DNA from: Prostheceraeus crozeri
Lineage: Eukaryota; Platyhelminthes; Polycladida; Euryleptidae
NCBI GenBank assembly: GCA_907163375.1
Contig: CAJQUW010007894.1
Span: 124,001 to 188,000 of the forward strand
Reading direction: 5' to 3'
DNA: 64,000 nucleotides
This document shows, piece after piece, positions 10,069 to 20,551 of the stretch; within the stretch, counting starts at the first letter, position 1; every line of letters begins with the position of its first letter. Made by a program: the position numbers and the translations under genes. Under the pieces are notes generated by a model. That model made no database searches, was not told the DNA's origin, and saw only the letters and a list, made by a program, of their open reading frames with translations.

Positions 10069-10804
10069 TCAAAACATTTGTGTTTCCTCATCACAATTAG
10101 GATTATAGAAAGTTTTCAAGTCAGCATCTTGGCGCTTCAACTTCAATTTAGGATTCCCATCTTTAGATTTCCGCCCTCGCTTTTTGCTCTCTTCCTTCCC
10201 ATCACTTGAAGCAGTCTTATCAATGTCAATTAAACATTTATCAATTGGTAGTGGTTCATAGACTAGTTGAATAACCTTCATTTGTAAAGATGCGACTTTA
10301 CCAGTCGAACCATGTGAGCCAATATAAAGTCCGGTAACGTGCACTAAGCCCATATAGCGACCCCGTTTGAGATCCTCACATTCCATCGCGTTTGTAAAGA
10401 GATCGAATGCTTGAAAATGATCCGATAGGTTTAAAAAACAGTGTATCGAATTCCGGCAATTCCTTGTAACCAACTCCTTCCTCTAGTGCCTTTCTCCAAT
10501 GAGTGGGAGCACTTTCAGGCAGCTCAACACATTCTTTCGCGAAAGAGTCAATAGTTTTAAGAATCACCTGTTGCCATTTTGGAAAAGTCACTCGCATTTG
10601 TCTCATATTGCTATACCCTGATGTAGACATACCATTACTGTGGAAGAATGGAACTTGAAGATAAAAGCCATCATCACCATAATTCAAGGTTTGAAAGTAG
10701 AACGTATTTCCAATCCCTTGCACCTTTCGTGTCGGACGAAGCTTCAAGAGATCTTGCTCAAAAGCGTCACCTTCCTCTCTGATTGTATACATTTTCTGAG
10801 TCAT
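10069..10804 (-). pseudogene. Polinton protein of unknown function (possible DNA-binding)
   Basis: A minus-strand coding region. The start-side text includes NTFYFQTLNYGDDGFYLQVP and RQMRVTFPKWQQVI; the end-side text includes ARYMGLVHVTG-like strands (seen as GRYMGLVHVTGLYIGSHG) and a Lys/Arg-rich segment (KKRGRKSKDGNPKLKLK) before an acidic end. A strand-rich body with a basic tail would suit nucleic-acid binding, but this is inference. A TATA-like stretch lies upstream at about 10890-10909. The region is broken, about one interruption. Confidence 0.5.
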
Positions 10805-10955
10805 GTTTCAACAAGTACTAATTCGGAGCTTTCAACCAGCGCAAATGAATTGTCACTTGAAAGTGGTAAAATATCATTAAAGCGTCTTCCTTATATACAC
10901 CTATATATGACTCATCAATGAAAGTGATGACGTGTCACTTTATGATTCGTTAACC

Positions 10956-11348
10956 TTATATTAACATTGCAGCAGTTGCTGCAATCCTTCCAGTCGGACT
11001 ATTGATTACACCATTAATACTGTTTCCAATATCATTTAACATACTTAGAAACCCACCACCACCGCGCTGAATTAAGTTCCGCCTTTTCTTATCACTACTC
11101 CTTGGATTTGAAAACTTTTTTATGCTATTCAAAGAGCCAGCATTCAATAGAGGCTTGTAAATAGGTAAACATTTGTGTATTGCAAAAGCTAAATCACGAA
11201 TGAAATCATCACTTGAATTTTGAATCAATTTACACTTCTTCTTATTATCATGTATCCTGTTTAACTTTCGCAACGCCTTTTTAAACTGACTTGAAGGTTT
11301 GAAGGACCGTTTCGATTGACGAGAAGATGCCTTCCGTTTTACAGACAT
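10956..11348 (-). CDS. Small basic Polinton structural protein
   Basis: 130 residues. The first 45 are rich in Lys, Arg and Ser. A helical middle contains DDFIRDLAFAIHKCLP. After KKRRNLIQRGGGGFLSML comes a Gly/hydrophobic end. Animal Polintons often carry a small protein with a basic block followed by QRGG and a hydrophobic tail; I recall it without an agreed name. A role in the particle, such as core packing or membrane activity, is plausible. The frame looks whole. Confidence 0.55.
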   Translation of the reverse strand: MSVKRKASSRQSKRSFKPSSQFKKALRKLNRIHDNKKKCKLIQNSSDDFIRDLAFAIHKCLPIYKPLLNAGSLNSIKKFSNPRSSDKKRRNLIQRGGGGFLSMLNDIGNSINGVINSPTGRIAATAAMLI

Positions 11349-11476
11349 TTTTATTCTAATATGGAAATAGATAATACAATTACAATTTTTGCTTAGTACT
11401 TACAACATTATACACAAAAGTTTACAAGCATTCACACAGAGTTTGTTGCTGGTACTTCTAAAATTACATAAAACAC

Positions 11477-12090
11477 TTAAAAAGTTGTAGAGGGAAGCTG
11501 ATATACACTCACATCGGCTAGAGTCTGATTTGTAGCAGTTATGAGCTGCTCAATGTCTTTCATTAGATGTTTTGAAATCGGACAGCACATACAACAGGGC
11601 TTTGAATGGAAAGTCTTTAAAATATTGGCATAGTATGCCCGCAAACTGATTACCTCAGAATGTCCTTGAGCAGCCACATTGATGCTTACTGATGGCGGTC
11701 CACTGAATAAGTCCAATTTACATTTGTCACCCTTCTCGTCATAGTAGCTGGAGGTTGAGTTTCCGTTGGATACTGCTGCACCAACAGCGAGAGTATTCCG
11801 GTACAATCTCCGTTTGAGCTAGTGGGTACTTCATTGACTTCAAATACTTCATTGAGCCAAAATCTTGCAACTCGTGTAAGAGCGTTGTTCACGACTCTCA
11901 TTAACATTCTCTGCACCACAACGTCCTCTCCGCAGCGGAAATACTTCACTATTTCCTCCATCAGATCCACCAAATCCGCTTTATAGCCAGTTATATTCAC
12001 GGCAGAATAAAATATATTGCCGGTGAAGAGTTGACTTCGGTAAATTATTGAAATGGGAATGTTGGTAGTGAACGACATGCTGATTGACAT
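11477..12090 (-). pseudogene. Polinton-linked gene of unknown function
   Basis: A minus-strand coding region of which the start side reads as a mostly hydrophobic and helical protein (FSAVNITGYK-like strand then VDLMEEIVKYFRCGEDVVVQ) and the end side is Cys-containing (KPCCMCCPISKHLMKDIEQL). I recognise no family. A TATA-like box lies about 50 bp before the start, at 12139-12146 (TATATAAG on the minus strand). The region is broken, about one interruption. Confidence 0.4.
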
Positions 12091-12138
12091 TGTATTAGCC
12101 TCAAATTATGCTTGAAATAGAACGGTACAATGTCTTTC

Positions 12139-12146
12139 TTATATAG
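12139..12146 (-). promoter_or_regulatory. TATA-like box before the 12090 start
   Basis: CTATATAAG on the minus strand about 50 bp upstream of the start at 12090. Similar boxes occur at about 12725-12733 (TATAAATAT, before the RING gene) and about 10890-10909 (before the 10804 start). Assignment rests on sequence and position only. Confidence 0.4.
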
Positions 12147-12200
12147 AAAAGTCAAACAAAGACACAATAGTGACCAATCACAGACCTGCATGATGACACA

Positions 12201-12713
12201 TCATGCACGATATACAGTGACTGTTGAAGATATTTCTTCATCACAAAGGGGACAAGATGAAGTTTCAAAGGGTACATAACATGTAGAACACATAACGCTA
12301 TGAGAACATGGCAAAAAGAGAAGGGATCGTTCCTGTTTAAAACATTTAACGCAGTTCCGTTCACATAATAATTTAAATGTCTCTTCTTCTAATTTCCTTC
12401 TGAAGTCACTTTTATTGGGAGAACTTTTTATTAAAACACTGTCAGATGTCTCCTTCTTTCCATATCGTTCCAATTTGATCCTCCTAATTTCACTATCATT
12501 GCAGTGTAGCATGGAGAAATCCTCTATCCACCTACGATCCAAATTGTGATTCATAGCATGCTCATCTAGATCCATTAGTCGATCAACTAAATCACCAGCG
12601 TTGATATTTTCACTGAGATTTGTTACAGTTTCTATAGCTTTGAACGAATATCCAAGGTCTCTTGCGACAACCCACGACGTTAGGATACTAGTCATCATTA
12701 TGTATGTCATCAA
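12201..12713 (-). CDS. UBA-like plus C-terminal RING protein (IAP-type E3 ligase)
   Basis: 170 residues. The C-terminal RING is complete: Cys121, Cys124, Cys136, His138, Cys142, Cys145, Cys154, Cys157, with the core FLPCSHSVMCSTC and CPLC as in inhibitor-of-apoptosis proteins. Residues about 14-50 (WVVARDLGYSFKAIETV, then AGDLVDRLMDL) resemble a UBA domain, the same order (UBA then RING) as in animal IAPs, but no BIR repeat is present. A likely role is ubiquitin ligation against host defence or cell death. It is the last gene before the right terminus, the usual place for accessory cargo. The frame looks whole; TATAAATAT lies just upstream. Confidence 0.7.
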   Translation of the reverse strand: MMTYIMMTSILTSWVVARDLGYSFKAIETVTNLSENINAGDLVDRLMDLDEHAMNHNLDRRWIEDFSMLHCNDSEIRRIKLERYGKKETSDSVLIKSSPNKSDFRRKLEEETFKLLCERNCVKCFKQERSLLFLPCSHSVMCSTCYVPFETSSCPLCDEEISSTVTVYRA

Positions 12714-13094
12714 ACAACTATCTCATATTTATAGCTTAGTTTGTCTACGTAAAAGGAAAATCAATGTGTCATCTTGATTACAATGGTTTCAATAGTCACA
12801 ATAGTCGCAATTGAGCAAACCCATTCAAAATCAAACAACGGACGTCTATCGGTACGTACCCAAGTGCTCAGAACCAAACCACACAAGTTCGATCATAGAC
12901 GTTCCGAAACACAGTGTACTCAACCGAGTGTACCAAACACATGTACCTATCCAGTAAAACAGATGTCATACATGTTCCTATTCATAACACTGAATTATAC
13001 ATGTTCCTATCCATGTACCTATTGATAACACTAAATTTTACATGTACCCATCCATGTACCTATCCGTCGCAAGTAGGGCACAGTTTTCACTACT
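12714..13094. repeat. Right terminal region of the Polinton with a 12-bp minisatellite
   Basis: Non-coding. Variants of ATGTWCCYATYC occur at 12941-12952, 12972-12983, 13001-13012, 13013-13024, 13042-13053 and 13054-13065, with a longer unit containing ATAACACTRAATT repeated twice. Short tandem repeats near the ends are common in Polinton terminal inverted repeats. The inferred terminus is ACTACT at 13089-13094. The matching left repeat is outside the window, so the boundary is provisional. Confidence 0.5.
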
Positions 13095-13191
13095 AATAAC
13101 TTGCTTGGCTAATGCTTTTAAACCCAGCATCTTTATTCTACTTGTATAAAATGCTGTTCTAAAACGTGTTCTGATGCTCATAACATTGCAG

Positions 13192-13575
13192 ATTACTCAC
13201 CTTGTGGAAGTCCTCAGGTGCTGGATGAAACGGAAGGATTTATCATCAGTCACAGAGGCTTCAAGCAGAAGAGAGATTATCCTACGAATCTGAACTGTTC
13301 ATGGATTGTCAACGGACGAAAGGGGAAAGTTGTGCGCCTTCACTTATCGTATTTCAATGTCATATGGAGTGATTATTGTGAACACGATCATCTCGTTATA
13401 TACGATGGTCAGGAGGTGTCAAGTCCGCAATTGGCGAGAATTTGTGGAGTAAAGGAGCACTTCCCAACTGAAATATATTCTAGTGGTAAAACCATGATGC
13501 TCAAATTCAACACGAATGATGATGACTTCTCAGAGAGAGGATTCAACATCACCTACAGTCTCATTGAGAGATCAA
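13192..13575 (+). CDS. CUB-domain exon, type A (copy 1)
   Basis: A complete CUB domain in one 384-bp exon, bounded by an AG acceptor at 13190-13191 and a GT donor (AA|GTAAGC) at 13576. Both borders are phase 1. The four CUB cysteines are present: CGSP, NLNCSW, YCEHDHLVIYDG and ARICG. CUB domains are extracellular beta-sandwich modules for protein binding; the Asp in CEHDHL is at the usual calcium-site position. No start codon or signal peptide is visible, so this is an internal exon. It begins only 97 bp after the inferred Polinton terminus. Nearest relatives in the window are the A exons at 27764 and 62542. Confidence 0.85.
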
Positions 13576-14144
13576 GTAAGCAGAGATTCATGAAGTTTTG
13601 CGAATAGTGATGGTACCAGGGTCCCTCTTTGAAGATAGATCAGGACGGGAAGACACAGAAGAGGGAAGACACCGACCAGTATCCCTGTGTGCTATAGGAT
13701 ATCTACTAAAGCAAAAATATCTTGCGAAGCGATATTAATTAAGTCAACAAACCAGGCATCATTCGAATGTTTATAATGAAGCTGATTTATGACGTGATTT
13801 TAAGTGTTTGGCCATTCCTGGAGTAATGGTGTGTTTTTGTAAAATGAATTGCGTAATCGCTTTTACCAGGAAAATGAAAACCACTAGGGTTGTCCGACGT
13901 TTCGAATATCTTTTACGAGGACGAATTACACAATGGCTAACATTGCCTTATATATCGAACTTGGAACAAGTCAAAATTTGAAAAGAAGGTACAAATTATT
14001 CAGAAGTGAGAAGATTATAGTGAAAATGCATAGAAGTCAAAATTATGTTGGGAAATCATGGATAGAAAAATGTTCAGACGAGATATCTGATGCTGGCTAC
14101 ATCATGCAATGAAAATAGAAATCTTACGGGAATTTTGATACCAT
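13576..14144. other. Intron, nothing recognised
   Basis: AT-rich non-coding sequence after the first CUB exon. I see no gene or clear repeat. Confidence 0.5.
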
Positions 14145-15118
14145 TACATTGTAAATCGCTCAATACCAATCACATACGAAGGATGCATACCAAAATATTT
14201 TTTGGTATATTTCTGTATTCTCTTGGTATATACTTGTATGCTTTTCGTATGTTATTTCAAATGTGGTATGCTTTACATACTAAAGCCATACCAGCACAAT
14301 GTTAAAGGAAAGCATCAATGATTTCTAATATATGTTGATTTAAGGCCTTTTGTCAATAAAGATCACACTAATGTTACTACTGTTTTGTAAGTAGTAAGAT
14401 AATGACATTTAATAGTCAAATTTACAATACTGAATTCGATTTTAATACATGTAAGTCAAAGGCATTTCATGAAAAATCAATAAGTTTTTGACCATCAACA
14501 ATTATGCATTATGTAATTTAGAAATTTAGTATATCATCAATCCGAAATGGAAACACATTATAATACATGAACGCATAAATAGTTATGTTTGAGTTATATA
14601 AGTTAACATGGTTGCTCGAAAGTTATCGTTATATTGAAATGATACTTATCAACTTAGTTCATAGAAATGAGCTAATTATGATTCTTGTGAATGCCATAAG
14701 ACAAGTAGCAAAGATGACATGCGGCTTTAATTTCACAATAAATCTAATCTAATTACATACCACACTTTCACAAAGAAATATTCACGACTGGTATTACTGG
14801 AAAAAAATTGTTTGACAGTAGTATGTAATATAACTTATCTTTTGCCATGTGACTTAAAGCTACGAATGAGGACCCATTTGCATCGGGTCTCGTATATAAA
14901 GCATACCAACAACTCGTATTTCATTGTAAAACAGCCAATCACAGATAGAATAGTTCGCATCGCTACATACCAATCACATACAAAAGTAAGTGAGATTTCG
15001 TATGAAAAACATACCAGATCTCTGTAAACATACGAGAATCTCGTATCAGATGTTAGTTTCAAATCGTATGTGATCTTGGTATATGTTTGTATGTAATTTT
15101 CGTATCCAGCGATTTACA
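14145..15118. mobile_element. Non-autonomous DNA transposon with degenerate inverted ends
   Basis: Left end ACATTGTAAATCGCT (from about 14145) is matched in reverse by AGCGATTTACAGTAT at the right end (about 15103-15117). Just inside, CATAC/GTATG words such as CAATACCAATCACATACGAA recur on both sides and again at about 14970. About 975 bp with no coding capacity. Typical of an old MITE-like element; the superfamily is not identifiable. Confidence 0.45.
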
Positions 15119-15646
15119 GTATAGGGATGAATGCAATAAAGAATGTACATGTACTGTATTGTCATCACAAATGCATGAGAATCCTGATTATTGTCAATGT
15201 TATAGGTTCATTATCTTGATCCCCTCACAGCCATTCATGAGATTGTTCGAGATTTTCATGAAATGGGCTTCTGCTGACAGTCGGGAATTTTTGTTTTTGA
15301 TTGTTTTCAATATTTTCCATTTAACATTTGTTGGCTTGACCTCTTTGTGTTCATCCACAAAATGTCTTTTTACATGCGAATCACTAGATGTACAGTGTTC
15401 TAATATTCTTGTTCGTAATATCCCTTTGGTCTGTTATTGGTACTGATTTATGACACCAAAGGTATCAAATACTGTATGGCATCAAACTTTTCTAATACCA
15501 TGTCTACACATTGAGCAATATTTCGGATGTATGTTTATCGGGAAAACGGATAGTACCAAATGAAAACTCACAGTTGACCATTGGCTATCTATATCTGCTA
15601 TGACATGTCCGCTTACAGTGGCAAGCGAATTCATCTGAGAGTTCGC

Positions 15647-16036
15647 TCAGCTGTCGCAAGTGATACTCAAGCTTTTTTTGTATTTCGATGCAAAATCCTG
15701 AACTCTCACTGAAGTATCGTCATAAGTGGATTGAACATGTAACATCATCGTCTTATGTACCGGAGAGCAATAATTTGACTCTAGAAATTCAATAAGTCCT
15801 TTCATGCCTTCATTTTCGGTAAAAGAAAGTGGCAACAAGTCTAAATACATACATCTCGACAGAAACTCAGTTATTTTACAAGTCCGTGTACTACTACATG
15901 GCCTTTCAATTCTGAATTTATAGTGATGTGTCAATAATTCTTGTTTTCCTGACCTTTCAGTGCAGGTAGTGCTAGGCTCATCTTGTGTTATTGGGTTCCG
16001 ATAGCAATTCAGATGAAGGTGTTTGGTACACTCCAA
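15647..16036 (-). pseudogene. hAT/ZBED-type transposase fragment
   Basis: The frame reads DLLPLSFTENEGMKGLIEFL, then ESNYCSPVHKTMM and YDDTSVRVQDFASKYKKSLS. This follows the ZBED/hAT transposase order in which a 'ENxGFxxLLxxLEPxYxxPSRxT' block precedes the first catalytic strand. Only the segment upstream of the catalytic core is present and the zinc-finger head is not recognisable. It is a decayed fragment in a CUB-gene intron, antisense to the host gene. Confidence 0.55.
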
Positions 16037-16734
16037 GTTGCCGTTCGTGCATGATTAAGCAGTCAAGGCGAAACGTCGCAGTCGCACTGACTAAAGTTAC
16101 ACAGTATCTAAAGGCGTTCTTCCTTCAAACTTAATAATGGAACCGGGTACGCGGAGAACTCGGCCTCTGGGCCCTCTCAATGATATACTTTGTCTTGTAA
16201 CATTTGACGAACAGATCACTTTAAATACGGGGGTTGATAGTCATGAGACTGTCGTTCCTTATTGGCTCGTTGAGTTAATAAAAGGCGGTGCCGTGGGTTT
16301 CATTCATTGTTGTATTCACACAAAGTATGCACATTAGAAATATGAAGTTTTTCTAACCCCACATTCCTGTATCATGAATCGATGAACTTATCATCAAAAC
16401 TAACAAAAATATGCTTTATTTTGATTTTACCGAAGAAAAGTTTACCGCCAACTTAAAATGAAAATCTTGAAAATTGCATTTTTTACAAAAAATGTGATTT
16501 CTGCTCATTTTCCGTCTAAAATAATAATTTTATTATTTGCTGATGCTACTCAGTTAATAAGAAAAGTTAATTTGTCATGAATTAAAGGGTATATATGCTA
16601 AGTAATATGATTTACCTACTGTGATCTATTATAATCTGTCATCTAATTTCACTGATCAAACATTCGAATGTTTCACAATGATCTTATCTGAATACTCAAA
16701 GTCAAAATGACACTCATTTCATTCCTTGTTTATA
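16037..16734. other. Intron, nothing recognised
   Basis: AT-rich sequence without a recognisable gene; only short chance frames. Confidence 0.4.
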
Positions 16735-18420
16735 CATAAGAAGCTGTAACTGAACGTTCTCCTTCTTTCTGCAAAAGTCATAGATAAATGGAAGGCACTT
16801 CATGGCGCGTTCGGCACACTGATAACTTCTTTGAATTTCCAGTCTTGAAGGTTCTTGATTGCAAAACTTTTTAACAGAAGTCTAAGCTTTTGATGATTCT
16901 TCAAGCTGTTGCTACATAATGTCTGATAGTCAGTTGCGTTGTACAATTGGTTAATAAAGAAAAAATAATCCCACACACTCTAAATGAAGCGGCAAATATC
17001 ATACAATGAGTCTTTTCTCTCTGGTGAAGGAATGTCAGCCAGGAGAGCGAGGATTGCCCAGGAGTTCCATCTCGCATTACTTAAATTCACTATTCTCTGG
17101 AATTGAATTTTAGGAAACCTCTTGGTTATGTCAAATAATAGGAAAACTCTGGTCAAATGAAATAAATATTTCTTGTCGTCGCGCTATCCTGCTGTTTCTG
17201 TGATATCTACACTTCCATTATTGAAATTCGCCGTCAATAGTTCGTAGTTCTTCAAAAGCTCAAGAACAAATTGATATTCTTTATTGGGTAAAGTGAGCCA
17301 TTGTTGCCGCCGAGTTTGTCATCCATCACCAAACGAAGCACTCGATCGAGAATATGGTATTGACAACCAATAAATTCCGGCATTTCTAGTTGTTTTATAC
17401 CGAATAACTTTTGCAATTGAATGACAATTCCATTTCGTCTTCCAGTATTGACATTGACATTGGTTGTGACAGCAGCAATCATCTCTATGCTCCTCAACAG
17501 CTTATATTCATCAAGGACTGCCGTTATTCCTTGGACAACCGCATCAGTCTTTCCATTGGGTAGTTCAAGTATATCTAGCTTGATTTCTCTGTGTTCATTT
17601 TTTTAAACCAACACTTGATATTCTCGCTTACCATCGAAATGTAGCGACCAATGTTCTACACCCAAAGTCTCTTTCACTTCATCTTCAAGTTTTCTCGCCT
17701 CTCCTTGATGGTAGACTTATACATGCCGGACTGTGTAGGTGTGTGAATGTTATATTCCAGATTCTGGCAGTTCATCACACACATCTGCTGCCTTGCGAGT
17801 AGATAACTTTGAAGATGCCACTAATTTGGTAGCTGTGTTGTCTTATGATATTTTCTTATAGCTTTAGTGGACCGATCGCCTGAATGATCTGACCCTTGAT
17901 ACTCGCTGTCGATATCTTTTCCGATTCTTCAGATGATATCAAATCCAAATTCGAGGAGATTGGTTGAATGAATGTCTTTCTCTTTTGGATGGATGGATTG
18001 TAATGGGACTCGCAGCCTTCTTCGTCGTACATATGCTTTCAATCTGAATTTAGTGTAGACATTTATCCTCACTGCACAACCAAACATCATTTTCTTTCGT
18101 AAAATCAATAACTTCAATCATGCCGTATTTCTTGCGTTTCATACAATATTTTCAATAATTTATCAAGTTAAGGTTCCACAGTTTGAGTAGATAAAACAGG
18201 AAAATTCAGTTTGTATTCCCATAAATGCGATATCTCTCTTCTAATTTCACGCATTCGCTCTTTTCTTCTTTTGATAGATTTAGCAAGGAACAGATAACGA
18301 CCAACAATTTTGAATTTTAGCGGTATCCTGTTGTTGTTCTGTAGAGATTGTTGTTGTGGATTGTAGCAAAGTATATGGCGTTTCTTTCTATACGTAAATA
18401 TCAGGCGAAAACAGGTCACT
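16735..18420 (-). pseudogene. Decayed transposase-like gene (CDTTSVNTG family)
   Basis: Minus-strand segments in family order: DEVKETLGVEHWSLHFDGK (about 17640-17690), LDILELPNGKTDAVVQGI (about 17520-17585), TTNVNVNTGRRNGIVIQLQK then EFIGCQYHILDRVLRLVMDD (17300-17480), NLSNARWNSWAILALLADIP (about 17030-17090), and an end near 16735. Many invertebrate genomes carry a protein family with CDTTSVNTGKKNG...FIGCQHHVLDRVLRHVMD and NARWNSRAI; I recall it as transposon-derived but cannot name the superfamily. The expected catalytic-type Asp in the first motif reads AVTTN here. In-frame stops and frameshifts interrupt it, so it is a pseudogene. The upstream part to 18420 is assigned only by continuity. 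Confidence 0.55.
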
Positions 18421-19589
18421 TATACCAAGTTAATAACAATTGCGGCTTTTTATTAGTTCCCCCCGCCAATGTTGTTGATATTATCGCAGCTTGAACCTTC
18501 ACTTATCCCCTCCTGTACAAAAATGTATTCATGAATTCATGATAAGCTTATGATAACTGGTTCCAAATTATCATAGGTCTTTTTATGCCATTATCATAAA
18601 TTATCATGACAATTTCCGTAAGGGCCTCGTCGCCTTGAAAATTTAATTCCAAGAAATTGCTGCATCATCAATTTGAGTCAGTTTCCTTATTTTCTTTTGT
18701 CAATGGATGGATCATTAAAAAAATAAATAGACACAGACAAAGTTCAGAGGTCATGGTTATCAAAATGTCTGAAAGCCTCTGCATGGTCCCTGAATTTGCT
18801 GATTTTAGTATAAAATGAAATCTCAAACTCATTGCTTATGTTTTAGCAGGGAATAATTATACATTCCTACCTACTATGAGATTAAATTGGAGGCAGCAAC
18901 CTTTGGCAATGAAACATTTTAGAAGTTTGTAGTTGGGTTAACTTTTCATGCAATAACTAAGAAAAAAAACATTTTGACCGACTGTAAACAAAAACTCATC
19001 GACCTGTAACACAGAAAATTCAAATTTCGAAAAAAGTCAGAAAGTCATATCCCTAATGCACATGCAAATATTGTGTGAAGAGGTTTAATGCAACAGCGAG
19101 AATGTGTTGATCTCAAAACCGTGAGCCAACTGGATTCGTTCATACATAACATGCCGATGCAGGTATTGTGTGAAAAGTGCTTGCAGACTTACACAATCAA
19201 CCAGGCAATTCATTTCACGAGTAGAGGGCATCAAGTAGACATAGTTTTTGGGATAATCAAGGGCTTCACATGAAAAAAGATAGACCAAACGCTATTTAGA
19301 TGAAATGAAAGTCTAGCGAGTAGAGAAACATGATTTGATTTTTACATGATGTATTTTGATTCACTTATAGTATCTAAGATTCGTGCGACGAATCCCCAGT
19401 TCGGATTCGCGCGATTCAATAGGATTCGTTCAGGCGGGTTCGAATATTCGCGCCCAACTCTGTTTGGAACACAGCTGAATTCAAATGATTTGGAAAAGAC
19501 ACAGAAGTGACTACTTACCACCACTAAAAAAATGCGTAAGTAGCATTTACATAGCATTTGAATTTTAATGAACGATAAATGAGCGTCAA
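18421..19589. other. Intron, no gene seen
   Basis: AT-rich sequence with short palindromic ATGATAAGCTTATGAT-like text at about 18540 and TATCATAAATTATCATGA at 18593. No coding evidence. Confidence 0.45.
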
Positions 19590-19745
19590 TGCACTGCTCC
19601 CCCATACTGGGGCTTGGGCCGTTCTGACATAGTCAGACTTTTAGTCCCGATGTCCTTCCTGGCGACTTCCAATGATAATTATGGGGCTCGACCTCTGGAC
19701 CGAAACTGGCCAAGCACTTAGCCACTATGCCACGGAGACCAATAC
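19590..19745 (-). mobile_element. tRNA-derived SINE-like unit
   Basis: On the minus strand the unit begins with a tRNA-like head: TGGCATAGTGGCTAAGTG is a good Pol III A box and, about 32 bp on, GGTCGAGCCCC is close to the B box GGTTCGANNCC. The remainder down to about 19590 is the non-tRNA body. No paired copy was found in the window, so the 3' limit is approximate. Confidence 0.5.
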
Positions 19746-20269
19746 TCCATTCTATGTCTATGTTATCATGCATGACCATGATATTGTTCATAGACTTTCA
19801 TGTAATGTACTCATATTGAAAAATGATGCTCTTCGTTAAAAGTTGTCGTCGTATAAATCGCATGGAAAGATAAATCATTTTCAGGCCTTTGAAGGAAGCA
19901 CTTTCACATGTAGGTCTTTTATTTTATCTTCTAGTTGGCTAAGTCCAACAATTTTTGCAGGAAAGCTTCAAAATGAGCCAAAATCGCATGACACAAAGAC
20001 ATTAGTCAAGCGGATTATAGTTTTAAAAGGTTCGCAAGATGCAACACCTCCCATTCCCGGTGAAGGTTGAAACTCGAAAAGCATGTAGCTCGCCGCTCGG
20101 TTAATCCATTACAAGAACTACGAAGTTCGTTGCATGCATGTTCGGTAACGTGGGCACTGTGCAATTGAAATTGATTGCTTCGGCGGTGCTCTTAGCGTGG
20201 TTGAGGATTTTATGTTTTTTATTATTGTTTTGTGCACGTCAGTCAACGTTGCAAAACTTGTAATGGGGC

Positions 20270-20371
20270 TAAATTGAAGTGCGCTTTTAAGCGTGATCGA
20301 CTATGCACCTAAAAGGTTTGCTAAACCATTTATTAAATGGTCGATCACGATTCGAATCGCACTTCAATTTA
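20270..20371. repeat. 102-bp near-perfect hairpin
   Basis: Arms of about 33 bp: left starts CTAAATTGAAGTGCG and ends GCGTGATCGAC; right starts GTCGATCACGATTCG and ends GCACTTCAATTTA. The loop is about 37 nt. Size and pairing suit a tiny MITE or a miRNA-like hairpin in the CUB intron. No target duplication is certain. Confidence 0.6.
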
Positions 20372-20551
20372 TCATTGCTGCAGTGTAGGCTCTTACAATG
20401 AATGGCATTCATTGTAGCCCTACAGTGGGCAGGAGAATGGCTATCAGCTTTTCTCAATAGAAAAGCTCCAAAGGAATGAAAGCAATAGAGCTCTTGAAGA
20501 AATCAAGAATCGAATATTAGACAATACCATGTGGTCAGAGAACCTCAAGGC

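Larger units (their letters stand above)
1..13094 (-). mobile_element. Polinton/Maverick element, right-hand part
   Basis: A contiguous block of Polinton genes: polymerase B on the plus strand, then protease, capsid, core, penton-type, integrase and ATPase genes on the minus strand. Gene content and opposed orientation are those of metazoan Polintons. The left terminus is outside the window. The right terminus is inferred at 13094, where the sequence ends in ACTACT (5'-AGTAGT read inward), followed by AATAAC as a possible 6-bp target duplication; the partner is not visible. The element is broken, perhaps six to eight interruptions in the visible part, but most structural genes are open, so it is a fairly young fossil. 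It lies in an intron of the CUB gene, mostly antisense to it. Confidence 0.9.
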
